Assembly: GCA_934539585.1 (NCBI GenBank)
Contig: CAKTCT010000010.1
Location: forward strand, 1-64,000
Length of the DNA stretch: 64,000 nucleotides
Reading direction: 5' to 3'
DNA from: an uncultured Oscillospiraceae bacterium
Lineage (GTDB): Bacteria; Bacillota; Clostridia; Oscillospirales; Ruminococcaceae
Shown piece by piece: positions 25,499 through 33,974 of the stretch. Made by a program: the position numbers and the translations under genes. Within the stretch, counting starts at the first letter, position 1. Every line of letters starts with the position of its first letter. The notes below the pieces were generated by a model. The model made no database searches and was not told the origin of the DNA. It saw nothing but the letters and a program-made list of their open reading frames with translations.

Positions 25499-27727
25499 AT
25501 GAAATGGTTTTCCAGAAAGCCCTTTGCGGCTTTACTGATCTCCATGGCGCTGGTGGCGTTTTTGCCGCTGCTGCTGAATAACCTGTTTTATATCCGGTTC
25601 CGGAACACGGTCCAGGACCAGCAGGAGTCCCTGACGGAGGAATCTTTGCGGTTCAGCGTCCAGCAGATCGACCGGACCCTTCTGGAGCTGACCGCCACCG
25701 GGATGCAGCTCAGCGACCAGTACCAGCGCCTGGACATTCCCGCCGAAAAGGACATGACCTCCGCCAGCCGCATGGAGCTCTGGGAGGTCCGGTACCAGCT
25801 GAAAAAGGAAATCTCCATCGGCTCGGAGTACGTCAGCGCCATCTACCTCTACTCGTCGGACTCCGGCCGGGCCATTGGCAATTACAGCCTCTATTCGAAG
25901 GAAATGCTCTACCGCGGCCTTTACAGCAGCCGGGGCATCCCCCGGGAGACCGTGGACCTTCTCCACCGGACCTACTCCCACGGGCAGCTTATCGCGCTGA
26001 GCGACGAAAACCTGGTCTTTGCCGTCAGCATCGGCAAAAACGCCGACGGCACGCCCAAAAAGCAGCTGGTCCTGCTGCTGAAGCCCAGCTTTTATTCCGC
26101 GCTTATCGACAAGGCCAACGTGGAGGGCGGCGTGTTCCTCCTTTTGGACAACGCCGGGACCGTTCTGGCCCTGAGCAACAAGACCGGCGCTGATCTGGAC
26201 GCCGCCGCTCTGGAGCAGCTCACTACGGCCCGGCCCGCCGACGGCTTCCCGCTGTCCGGCAGCCCGGCCCGGCTGTTTTCCCTGAGCTCCGCCATCGGCG
26301 GGTACCAGGTCAAGGCCGCCGTGCCCTACTCCCACTTCCTGGACAGCAGCCGGGAGATGCAGAAGTACTACTGGATCCTCCTGACGGCTTCCGTGGGGCT
26401 GGGACTTGCCCTGGCCGTCTTTTTCAGCCGCCGCAACGTCATGCCCATCAACCAGATGATCGCCTACATCCGGAAAAACTACGGCAGCTCCGGCGGCACC
26501 CAGGGATTGGAACAGATCAAGACCGCCGTGGACTCCCTTCTGGACCAGCGCCGCTCCGACCAGGAGCAGCTGCGCCTATATGAATCCGCCATCGCCCGGA
26601 ACCGGCTCCGGGACTCCCTCCGGGGCGACGCCGCCGAGGGGGAGGGCTTCACCCTTCCGGCGGGCTGCCGGTACGTGGTGGTGTGCTTCTCCGCGCCCCA
26701 CTCCTGCACCCAGGAGGAGCTGACCTGGATCGGCAAAGCCCAGGCGGTCCTGCCGGAAAGCTGCTTCTGCCACAGCCTCCTGCTGGACGGCACGGTGGTG
26801 GAGGTCCTGGGCTCCGCCGGGCCGGACTTCACCGAGGACGCCGCCGAGGAGCTCCTCACCGCCCAGATCAACTGGATGGACCAGGAAAACGCCCCCGCCG
26901 TCACCGCGGCCTTTTCCAATCTCCACACCGATCCCCGGGAGCTGGACCGGGCCTACGGCGAGGCCGCCATGGCCCTGGACTTCTCCGGGGAGGAGGACGA
27001 CGCGGTCCTCATCAGCTTTTCCAGCTGCAGGTTCCGGTCCTCCAGCCTTCTCCGGGACTGGCACCATCTGGATAAGCAGCTGCTTTTCTCCGGCCTGGTG
27101 GGCGACGGGGAGTTCGACGAGGCGGCCCAGCTCCTGCCGGGGCTGTTCCCCACGGAGTTCCTGGACGAATACTTCCCGGAGTCCGACATTTCCTCCCTGC
27201 ACCTGGCTTCCCTGAAATTCCAGTTCCTCCACGACAGCGACAACCTCCGGAACAACCTGAACATCCCCGACGAGGACTGGACCCGGCTGTTCCAGGACCT
27301 GCTGTACTGCCGGACCCACCGGAAGCTCTTTTTCCTCATGAAGGACCTGCTGAAGCAGGCGGCGGACGCCAGCCCCCGGCTCCCCGCCGACTCTGAAAAC
27401 GGCCGGATCAACGAGATCAAGCAGTACATTTCCCAGAACTACGCCGACCCCCAGCTCTCCGTTTCCTCCATCGCGGAGGCCTTCGGCCTTTCCGCCAACA
27501 ACCTTTCCCAGCTGTTCAGCCGGAAATCCGACCAGGGCGTTTTGGACTACATCCACAAAATCCGTATGGAAAAAGCGGCGGAACTGTTGAGAAAGAATCA
27601 GAATCTGACAATCCAGGAAATCGCCGCCCAGACCGGTTACGCCAGCATCCTCACCTTCAACCGGAAATTCAAGGCGTTTTACGGCCAGACTCCTACCGAG
27701 TACCGCAAGGGCCTTTCCCGGAGCTGA
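25499..27727 (+). CDS. Membrane-bound AraC-type sugar sensor/regulator
   Basis: A 742-residue protein with a transmembrane segment at about residues 9-32, an extracellular sensor region of about 250 residues, a second transmembrane segment near 288-310 followed by a HAMP-like stretch, a long linker, and a C-terminal AraC double helix-turn-helix (LSVSSIAEAFGLSANNLSQL and LTIQEIAAQTGYASILTF). Proteins of this build sit next to LplABC-type importers in Firmicutes and are thought to sense the external sugar directly. It is followed by a terminator and then the importer it probably controls. Confidence 0.92.
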   Translation: MKWFSRKPFAALLISMALVAFLPLLLNNLFYIRFRNTVQDQQESLTEESLRFSVQQIDRTLLELTATGMQLSDQYQRLDIPAEKDMTSASRMELWEVRYQLKKEISIGSEYVSAIYLYSSDSGRAIGNYSLYSKEMLYRGLYSSRGIPRETVDLLHRTYSHGQLIALSDENLVFAVSIGKNADGTPKKQLVLLLKPSFYSALIDKANVEGGVFLLLDNAGTVLALSNKTGADLDAAALEQLTTARPADGFPLSGSPARLFSLSSAIGGYQVKAAVPYSHFLDSSREMQKYYWILLTASVGLGLALAVFFSRRNVMPINQMIAYIRKNYGSSGGTQGLEQIKTAVDSLLDQRRSDQEQLRLYESAIARNRLRDSLRGDAAEGEGFTLPAGCRYVVVCFSAPHSCTQEELTWIGKAQAVLPESCFCHSLLLDGTVVEVLGSAGPDFTEDAAEELLTAQINWMDQENAPAVTAAFSNLHTDPRELDRAYGEAAMALDFSGEEDDAVLISFSSCRFRSSSLLRDWHHLDKQLLFSGLVGDGEFDEAAQLLPGLFPTEFLDEYFPESDISSLHLASLKFQFLHDSDNLRNNLNIPDEDWTRLFQDLLYCRTHRKLFFLMKDLLKQAADASPRLPADSENGRINEIKQYISQNYADPQLSVSSIAEAFGLSANNLSQLFSRKSDQGVLDYIHKIRMEKAAELLRKNQNLTIQEIAAQTGYASILTFNRKFKAFYGQTPTEYRKGLSRS

Positions 27728-27759
27728 CGGGCTTTGTCAGAAATCGTTTTATAAGAAAA

Positions 27760-27802
27760 TTACCCGGACAGAAGACCGATTCTGTCCGGGTAAGCTGTTT
27801 TT
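27760..27802 (+). terminator. Terminator between the sensor and the ABC genes
   Basis: TTACCCGGACAGA (27760-27772) pairs with TCTGTCCGGGTAA (27781-27793), 13 bp, with a T run at 27797-27802. It separates the regulator from the transporter operon. Confidence 0.9.
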
Positions 27803-27815
27803 CTACACAAAATCC

Positions 27816-27852
27816 GTCACGTTTCTGTCATTTTTTAGTCAAAATCCCGTCA
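27816..27852 (+). promoter_or_regulatory. Four GTCA boxes at exact 11-bp spacing
   Basis: GTCA begins at 27816, 27827, 27838 and 27849. The set ends 11 bases before the -35 box of the ABC operon. Such same-face boxes suit binding of an AraC-type activator, most likely the 742-residue sensor upstream. GTTTCTG (27821-27827) and CAGAAAC (27851-27857) also form an inverted pair around it. Confidence 0.6.
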
Positions 27853-27863
27853 GAAACTGTTGC

Positions 27864-27892
27864 TTGCAAAAAAATCCTTCATCCCGTATAGT
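27864..27892 (+). promoter_or_regulatory. Promoter of the ABC importer and glycan operon
   Basis: TTGCAA (27864-27869), 17-base spacer, TATAGT (27887-27892), about 50 bases before the solute-binding protein gene. Confidence 0.7.
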
Positions 27893-27947
27893 AAAGGTGT
27901 ACTTACGGCGGAGATTTCCCGCCGAATCATGAAGGAGGATTTCCAAG

Positions 27948-29660
27948 ATGAAAAACCGCAAGCGCTTCGCAAGAATCCTTTCCGTCATGCTGTGTTCCCT
28001 CATGGCCGCCACCGCCATCAGCGGCTGCGGAAACGGAAGCAGCGAAAGCAGCAGCACCCCCGCCTCCACCGGCTCGGAATCCACTCCGGTTTCCAGCGCC
28101 AGCGACAAAGGCCCCCTGTACATCGAGGGCAGCGAGGGCGTGACCCTGACCTACTGGATCCCCATCGACAGCACCGCCGCCCAGCACTATGAGACCCTGG
28201 CCGAGCACCCCTACTTCCAGTGGCTCAAGGAGCAGACCGGCGTCAACGTGGAGTTCATCCATCCCTCTTATGAGCAGATGGAGCAGCAGCTGAACCTGAT
28301 GATCGCCTCCAACAAGTATTACGACATGCTGTACGCTCCCAACTATCCCGGCGGCCCCCAGGCCGGCATTGACGAGGGCTGCTTCATCGACCTGAACCCC
28401 TATCTGGACGAGTACATGCCCGACTACAAGGCGGCTCTGGACTGCAGCGACGGCTCCTTTGCCTCCTGGGAATGGGGCAAGGAAAAGGACCTCTATGACC
28501 TTCTCCCCCAGGACGCCTTCCGCCGGTACAACACCACCAAGAGCGGCGCGCTTTACTGCGTCACCCAGATCTGGAGCCAGTCCTACCTCCCCGAAACCGG
28601 CCCTGTCATCCGGAAAGACTGGCTGGACGAGGCGGGCTTAGAGGTTCCTGAGACCCTGGAGGAGCTGGAAGTCGTTCTGGAAGCCTTCAAGGCCCGGGGC
28701 GACGATGTGGTTCCCATGAACCTGGGCGCCTACGGCTACAACGGCAACGACGGTGCTATCGTCAGCGCCTTCGGCCTGTACCCCAACTTCTGGACCATGA
28801 GCGACAACGCCACCAAGGTTGAACCCCACGCCTACACCCAGGACGCCTTCAAGGATTACCTGACCCTGATGAACAGCTGGTACTCCAAGGGCTACATCGA
28901 CCCCGACTTCATGAACCGGGACGACAACGGCGTCCTGGCCATGTTCCTGGACGACCGGCTGGGCGTCTACTGCGGCAGCTGGTCCACCCCGGATCAGTTG
29001 GAAGCCTACTACACCGGCAACGATCCGGACTTTGAGGTCGCGGCCATGACCCTGCCCCGGCAGTCCAAGGACCAGCAGCTCCACTGGTGCAACCACTACA
29101 TGAGCGTTCCCAGCAACAACACCGTCATCACCACCTCCTGCGAGCACCCGGAGATCGCCGCGGCCTGGCTCAACGTGGGCTTCACCAAGGAAGGCATCCT
29201 CCACTCCAACTACGGCATCGAAGGCGAGACCTATGAGATTCGGGACGGCGCTCCCTACTTCACCGACGATTTCGTCAACAGCACTGTGCAGGATTACCTC
29301 TGGAGCTGCGTGCTCTTCCCCAACAGCTCCAGCTACGCCAGCCTCCGGGCCGCCTTTATGCGGCACAACCCCGACCAGGAAACCGAAGTTTCTCCCGCCG
29401 CTGAGACCATGATGACCTGGCAGGAAAACGCCGACTGGGATTCCGTCTGGACCTACGTCACCTTCTCCGACGACGGCTGGGGACAGTTTGACACCGCCTA
29501 CAACGACGCCGCCACCTACGCCGATCCCATGGTGCTGAAGTTCATCATCGGCGAGGAATCTCTGGACAAATTCGACGAATTCAAAGAAACCTGCAAGAAG
29601 CTCGGCATGGACAAAGCCCAGGAGCTGGCCCAGGCCGCCTTGGACGACATGACCGAATAA
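27948..29660 (+). CDS. ABC transporter sugar-binding lipoprotein (LplA-like)
   Basis: Extracellular solute-binding protein that captures a sugar and delivers it to the permease. The signal sequence ends in the lipobox ISGC (Cys at about residue 26), after which a Ser/Gly/Thr-rich linker leads into the binding domain. At 570 residues it is of the large LplA/YtcQ class, which usually handles oligosaccharides. The two permeases follow; no ATPase gene is present, as is usual since these importers borrow a shared MsmX-type ATPase. Confidence 0.92.
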   Translation: MKNRKRFARILSVMLCSLMAATAISGCGNGSSESSSTPASTGSESTPVSSASDKGPLYIEGSEGVTLTYWIPIDSTAAQHYETLAEHPYFQWLKEQTGVNVEFIHPSYEQMEQQLNLMIASNKYYDMLYAPNYPGGPQAGIDEGCFIDLNPYLDEYMPDYKAALDCSDGSFASWEWGKEKDLYDLLPQDAFRRYNTTKSGALYCVTQIWSQSYLPETGPVIRKDWLDEAGLEVPETLEELEVVLEAFKARGDDVVPMNLGAYGYNGNDGAIVSAFGLYPNFWTMSDNATKVEPHAYTQDAFKDYLTLMNSWYSKGYIDPDFMNRDDNGVLAMFLDDRLGVYCGSWSTPDQLEAYYTGNDPDFEVAAMTLPRQSKDQQLHWCNHYMSVPSNNTVITTSCEHPEIAAAWLNVGFTKEGILHSNYGIEGETYEIRDGAPYFTDDFVNSTVQDYLWSCVLFPNSSSYASLRAAFMRHNPDQETEVSPAAETMMTWQENADWDSVWTYVTFSDDGWGQFDTAYNDAATYADPMVLKFIIGEESLDKFDEFKETCKKLGMDKAQELAQAALDDMTE

Positions 29661-29688
29661 TCCTCATCGCTAAAGGAGAGATTGCACC

Positions 29689-30594
29689 GTGTTACGCCGA
29701 CTGAAGCTGGATCTCCAGCGCAATTACCAGGCTTACCTGATGGTCCTGCCGTCCATCGTTCTGATCTTCATCTTCGCCTATATTCCCATGTACGGCATCC
29801 TTATGGCTTTCGAGAACTACCGTCCTCAGCTGGGGGTGCTGGGGAGCAAGTGGGTGGGGCTCTATCACTTCAAGGACTTCCTCACCTCTCCCCACTCCCT
29901 GAACGTCATACGGAACACCCTTTTCATCAGCGTATACAGCCTGCTGGTGGGCTTTCCCTGCCCCATTCTTCTGGCGCTGCTTCTGAACGAGGTCCGGTGC
30001 CAAGCATACAAGCGCACGGTGCAGACCATCTCCTACATGCCCTACTTCATCTCCAACGTCGTAATCTGCGGCATGATTAAATCCTTCATGTCCTATGACG
30101 GCGTGTTCAACCAGATCACTGCGATGTTCGGCATGGCTCCCAAGAGCTTTTTGAGCGACCCCGCCCTTTTCCCCAGCGTAATCGTCTTTTCCGACCTGTG
30201 GCAGTGCATTGGATGGAACTCCATTATCTACATGGCTGCCCTGGCCGGGATCGACCCCGACCTGTACGAAGCCGCCCACATCGATGGGTGCGGGCGGCTC
30301 CGGCAGATGTGGCACATCACGCTGCCGGGCATTGTTCCCACCATAATCACGCTGCTGATTCTGAGCATCGGCGGCCTCCTTGGCGCAAACTCCGGTAAAA
30401 TCCTGCTTCTGTACAGCCCCCTGACCTATGAGACCGGCGACGTCATCGGCACCTTCATCTACCGCCGGGGCCTCCAGGGCGGCGACTTCAGCTACTCCAC
30501 GGCGGTGGGCCTTTTCCAGACGGTGATCAACTTCCTGCTGCTGATCTTCGCCAACTGGTTCAGCAACAAGACCACCGAAACAAGTCTTTGGTAA
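29689..30594 (+). CDS. ABC transporter permease (LplB-like)
   Basis: Inner-membrane permease of a carbohydrate ABC importer, 301 residues with about six transmembrane helices. The ATPase-contact (EAA) loop is visible as DLYEAAHIDGCGRLRQMWHI at about residue 190. It follows the binding protein by 28 bases and overlaps nothing. It pairs with the next permease to form the channel. Confidence 0.93.
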   Translation: MLRRLKLDLQRNYQAYLMVLPSIVLIFIFAYIPMYGILMAFENYRPQLGVLGSKWVGLYHFKDFLTSPHSLNVIRNTLFISVYSLLVGFPCPILLALLLNEVRCQAYKRTVQTISYMPYFISNVVICGMIKSFMSYDGVFNQITAMFGMAPKSFLSDPALFPSVIVFSDLWQCIGWNSIIYMAALAGIDPDLYEAAHIDGCGRLRQMWHITLPGIVPTIITLLILSIGGLLGANSGKILLLYSPLTYETGDVIGTFIYRRGLQGGDFSYSTAVGLFQTVINFLLLIFANWFSNKTTETSLW

Positions 30595-30607
30595 GGGGGA
30601 TCGTCAC

Positions 30608-31519
30608 ATGGCCAACCGCAACCGCATCAAACGGACCAAGGGCGACGTCGTCCTGGACGTGATCATCTACATTCTTCTGACGCTTCTGGCCCTCATCTGC
30701 CTGTATCCGCTGTACCAGGTGGTGGTCGTTTCCTTCAGCGATCCCAGCATCGTCCAGAGGAAAAACGGTATGCTCCTGGCGATCGAGGGCTTTCAGACGG
30801 ACGCCTATAAAATGGTGTTCTCCAATAAAAACATTGCCACCGGCTTCAAAAACTCCATCTTCTACATCCTTGTGGGCACCGTGCTGCAATTGGCGACCAC
30901 GGTGACGGCGGCCTACGTTCTTTCCAAGAAGAACGCCATGCTGAAAAAGCCCATTATGATCTACTTTTCCATCACCATGTACTTCAGCGGCGGATTGATC
31001 CCCACCTTCCTGCTGATCAACCAGTTGGGGCTCATGAACACCTGCTGGGCCATCCTGCTCCCCGGCGCCTGCAGCGTCTGGGACATCATCATCATGCGGA
31101 CCCAGTTCGTCAGCGTCCCCGACGGGCTGAAAGAAGCGGCCACCATCGACGGGGCCAGCGACTTCACCATTCTGTTCCGGGTTCTGCTGCCGTTAAGCGG
31201 CGCGGTCATCGCCGTGCTGGTGCTGTTCAGCGCCGTGGGCTACTGGAACATGTGGTACGAGCCCATGATCTACCTGACCAAGCGCTCCCAGTACCCCATT
31301 CAGTCGGTGCTCCGGGAAATCCTCATCGACAGCAACGCCCAGATGATGGCCGGCGCGGGCAAGGTCCAGATCAAGATGGATACCAGCAAAAACAAAGCCG
31401 TCCAGACCCTGGTCAAGTACGCCAACATCGTCGTCTGCACCGTGCCCATCCTGGTGGTCTACCCCTTCGCCCAGAAGTACTTCGTCAAGGGCGTCATGGT
31501 GGGCTCTCTGAAAGGATGA
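30608..31519 (+). CDS. ABC transporter permease (YtcP/LplC-like)
   Basis: Second carbohydrate importer permease, 303 residues with about six transmembrane helices and an EAA loop at GLKEAATIDGASDFTILFRV (about residue 175). It begins with a basic cytoplasmic stretch (NRNRIKRTK) as is usual for this class, and lies 13 bases after the first permease. Confidence 0.93.
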   Translation: MANRNRIKRTKGDVVLDVIIYILLTLLALICLYPLYQVVVVSFSDPSIVQRKNGMLLAIEGFQTDAYKMVFSNKNIATGFKNSIFYILVGTVLQLATTVTAAYVLSKKNAMLKKPIMIYFSITMYFSGGLIPTFLLINQLGLMNTCWAILLPGACSVWDIIIMRTQFVSVPDGLKEAATIDGASDFTILFRVLLPLSGAVIAVLVLFSAVGYWNMWYEPMIYLTKRSQYPIQSVLREILIDSNAQMMAGAGKVQIKMDTSKNKAVQTLVKYANIVVCTVPILVVYPFAQKYFVKGVMVGSLKG

Positions 31520-31523
31520 TTCT

Positions 31524-32666
31524 ATGAACTGTCTCATCGGCGCAAAGCGCCTGCTTACCCCCAACGGTTGGGCGGAAAATCAGGTCCTGGACATCCGGGA
31601 CGGCCGCATTTCCCGCATCGCCTCCGGCCGGACCGCGGACTACGCCGCGGACATCGTGGCCCCCGGCCTCATTGACCCCCACCTCCACGGCGGCAGCGGC
31701 TTCGACGTCATGTCCGCCACGGTGGAGGGCATGGAAGCCTGGCTCTCGGACCTGGCAAAGTCCGGGGTGGGAGCCGTCCTGGCCTCCCCCTACACCTCCC
31801 CCACGGAGCAGATGCGGGATTCCCTCGCCGTCATCCGCACCGTCATGGAGCGGCAGAAGGAGGGCGCGCCCGGGGCCAGGCTCCTGGGCGCTCACTTGGA
31901 GGGCCCCTTCATCAGCATGGAGCGCCCCGGCTCCATGGAAACGCAGTACATCCAGCCCCCCACGGAAAAAGCCTGCCGGGAGCTGATTGAAGGCTACGAG
32001 CCCATCATCCGGGAAATGACCCTGGCCCCGGAGGTCCCCGGCTGCGGGGACCTGGTCGATCTGCTCCTCCGGGAGGGCATCCGGGTCCAGGCCGGGCACT
32101 GCGACGCCACCTTTGGGGAGGGCGAAGCCGCCTTCCGCCGGGGAGTGGGCTCCATCTGCCACTTCTTCAACGGCGCGCGGCCCATCCGCCACCGGGACCC
32201 CGGCTTCCTCACCGCCGCCCTGGTGACGCCGGACATCTACTGCGAAATGATCACCGATTTCGTCCATCTGGACCCCGGCGCTGTCCGCCTGCTGTGGAAG
32301 TGCAAGGGCCCGGACCGGCTCATTCTCATCTCCGACGCCGTGAGCACCACCAACCTCCCCGACGGCCGCTATTTCGACAACGGCATCTGGGTCGTGGTCA
32401 AAAACGGCCAATCCCGAACGGAAGAAAGCGGCGGCCTGACCGGCGGCGGCACCTACCTGCCGGGGGCTGTACGGAACCTGGTCTCCATTGGAATCCCCGC
32501 GGACCAGGCCCTCAACGCCGGAGCGGCCAACGCCGCCCGGTGGCTCCAGGTGGACTCCGGCATCCGCCTGGGCGCGGAAGCCAACCTCACCGGCTGGACG
32601 GAGGACCTGACCCCCCTCTTTACCCTGGCCGGGGGACACATCCACCAAAAGGAGGCCGCCCATTGA
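31524..32666 (+). CDS. nagA: N-acetylhexosamine-6-phosphate deacetylase
   Basis: Removes the acetyl group from GlcNAc-6-phosphate or, in AgaA-type members, GalNAc-6-phosphate. The 380-residue amidohydrolase carries PHLHGGSGFD (metal His pair), LGAHLEGPFIS with the catalytic-site Glu, QAGHCDATFGE, the CHFFNGARPIRHRDPG region and the catalytic Asp in ISDAVSTTN. It starts 4 bases after the permease gene and its stop overlaps the ROK start by 4 bases. The symbol follows sequence family; the locus content points to GalNAc-6-phosphate as substrate. Confidence 0.9.
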   Translation: MNCLIGAKRLLTPNGWAENQVLDIRDGRISRIASGRTADYAADIVAPGLIDPHLHGGSGFDVMSATVEGMEAWLSDLAKSGVGAVLASPYTSPTEQMRDSLAVIRTVMERQKEGAPGARLLGAHLEGPFISMERPGSMETQYIQPPTEKACRELIEGYEPIIREMTLAPEVPGCGDLVDLLLREGIRVQAGHCDATFGEGEAAFRRGVGSICHFFNGARPIRHRDPGFLTAALVTPDIYCEMITDFVHLDPGAVRLLWKCKGPDRLILISDAVSTTNLPDGRYFDNGIWVVVKNGQSRTEESGGLTGGGTYLPGAVRNLVSIGIPADQALNAGAANAARWLQVDSGIRLGAEANLTGWTEDLTPLFTLAGGHIHQKEAAH

Positions 32667-33571
32667 ACGCCATCGGCATCGACATCGGCGGCACCGCCAT
32701 AAAGCTGGCCCTGATCGGCGAGAACGGGACCATCCTCCTCCGGGCCCAGACCCCCACCCCTGTGGGGAACCCCTCCGCTCTGGCGGAGGCGGCGGCAGGG
32801 CTCATCCGGGAAAACTGCCCGGACTGGAGCGCCCTCCCCATCGGCGTGGGCTGCGCCGGGGACGTGGACCCGGAAACCGGCATCGTCACCGCCGACAACC
32901 TAGGCTGGACCCAGGTCCCCCTGGGCTCCCTTCTGGAAGCGGCCTTGGGCCGCCCCGTCCGCCTGGAGCAGGACACCCACGCCGCCATGATGGCGGAATG
33001 GGCCAACGGCTCCCTGAAAGGCGAGAAAAACGCCCTTTACCTGACTCTGGGCACCGGCGTCGGCGGGGGAGCCATTCTGGACGGCCGCCCCTACCGGGAG
33101 ATCCGCCGCCCGGGCTCGGAATTCGGCCACATGATCACCCACGCCGGCGGCGAGCTCTGCCCCTGCGGCGAACGGGGGTGCTATGAGCGCTACGCCTCCT
33201 CGGCGGCACTGGTCCGAAGGGCCCCGGGGTACCAGAACGCCCGGGAAATCCTGGACGCCGTCCGGGCCGGGGAACCGGCCGTCCTCCCCATCTGGGAAAG
33301 CTACATCGAAGAAGTCTGCGTGGGGCTCATCAGCCTCATGGCCATTTTCTTCCCGGACGTCATCTCCATCGGCGGGGGCATCAGCGCCGCCGGAGACTTC
33401 CTTCTGGACGCCATCCGGGCGGGGCTGAACCGCCACGAAAGCTACCGGAAGTACTATTCCGGCATCCGGGTCTGTCTGGCGGAGTTCTGCAACGACGCCG
33501 GGGTGCTGGGGGCTGCGGCCTCCGCCCGGCGGGAAATGGAGAAGAACCCCCTGTCGTTCAAAGCTGAGTAA
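32663..33571 (+). CDS. ROK-family sugar kinase
   Basis: Phosphorylates a hexose or N-acetylhexosamine with ATP. The 302-residue protein has the N-terminal phosphate loop GIDIGGTAIK, TLGTGVGGG and the ROK zinc signature around CPCGERGCYERY (about residue 169). The start is a TTG at 32663, overlapping the nagA stop as TTGA, with AAAAGGAGG 7 bases upstream. A kinase translated with a deacetylase implies that N-acetylhexosamine is phosphorylated first and deacetylated next. Confidence 0.9.
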   Translation: MNAIGIDIGGTAIKLALIGENGTILLRAQTPTPVGNPSALAEAAAGLIRENCPDWSALPIGVGCAGDVDPETGIVTADNLGWTQVPLGSLLEAALGRPVRLEQDTHAAMMAEWANGSLKGEKNALYLTLGTGVGGGAILDGRPYREIRRPGSEFGHMITHAGGELCPCGERGCYERYASSAALVRRAPGYQNAREILDAVRAGEPAVLPIWESYIEEVCVGLISLMAIFFPDVISIGGGISAAGDFLLDAIRAGLNRHESYRKYYSGIRVCLAEFCNDAGVLGAAASARREMEKNPLSFKAE

Positions 33572-33577
33572 AATATC

Positions 33578-33602
33578 CCGGCGGGGCTTTTGGGTCCGCC
33601 GG
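33578..33602 (+). other. Hairpin between ROK kinase and MazG-like gene
   Basis: CCGGCGG and CCGCCGG form a 7-bp stem with an 11-base loop, directly after the ROK stop. No T run follows, so it is more likely an RNA stability or processing element in the operon than a terminator. Confidence 0.45.
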
Positions 33603-33623
33603 AAAGAAAAAGGAGCAATCAAT

Positions 33624-33953
33624 ATGGATTCCCTCTCTGTACAGGAAATGCAGGACCTGCAAAAGGAGCTGCACCGGGTCTATGAAGACGACTGGGGCGA
33701 GCTGGGCCCCGACGTGGCCATGGAAAGCCTCCTCTGGACCATAGGCGAGGTGGGCGAGGTCATTGACGTCATCAAGAAAGAGGGCTGCGACGCCATCATG
33801 AACGACGGCGCTGTCCGGTCCCACTTTACCGAGGAGGTCTGCGACGTGCTCATGCACCTCACCGATTTTCTCCTCTGCCTGGGCATCACCCCCGAGGAAG
33901 TCAGCGAGAGCTTCCGGGCCAAGCAGAAACGGAATCTGGAACGCTGGAAATAA
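33624..33953 (+). CDS. MazG-like nucleotide pyrophosphohydrolase
   Basis: A 109-residue all-helical protein of the MazG superfamily, which splits nucleoside triphosphates to monophosphate and pyrophosphate. The metal-binding pattern E-x-x-E plus E-x-x-D is visible as GEVGEV (about residue 45) and EEVCDVLMHL (about residue 72). It sits between the ROK kinase and the GH123-like genes with small gaps; its role there is unclear. Confidence 0.82.
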   Translation: MDSLSVQEMQDLQKELHRVYEDDWGELGPDVAMESLLWTIGEVGEVIDVIKKEGCDAIMNDGAVRSHFTEEVCDVLMHLTDFLLCLGITPEEVSESFRAKQKRNLERWK

Positions 33954-33974
33954 TTTCAAAAGGAGCATTTGCGT

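Noticed and set aside
27816..27857. Riboswitch at the start of the glycan operon
   Set aside because: The structured part lies upstream of the promoter, not in the leader, and no aptamer-like fold was recognised; a protein operator fits better.
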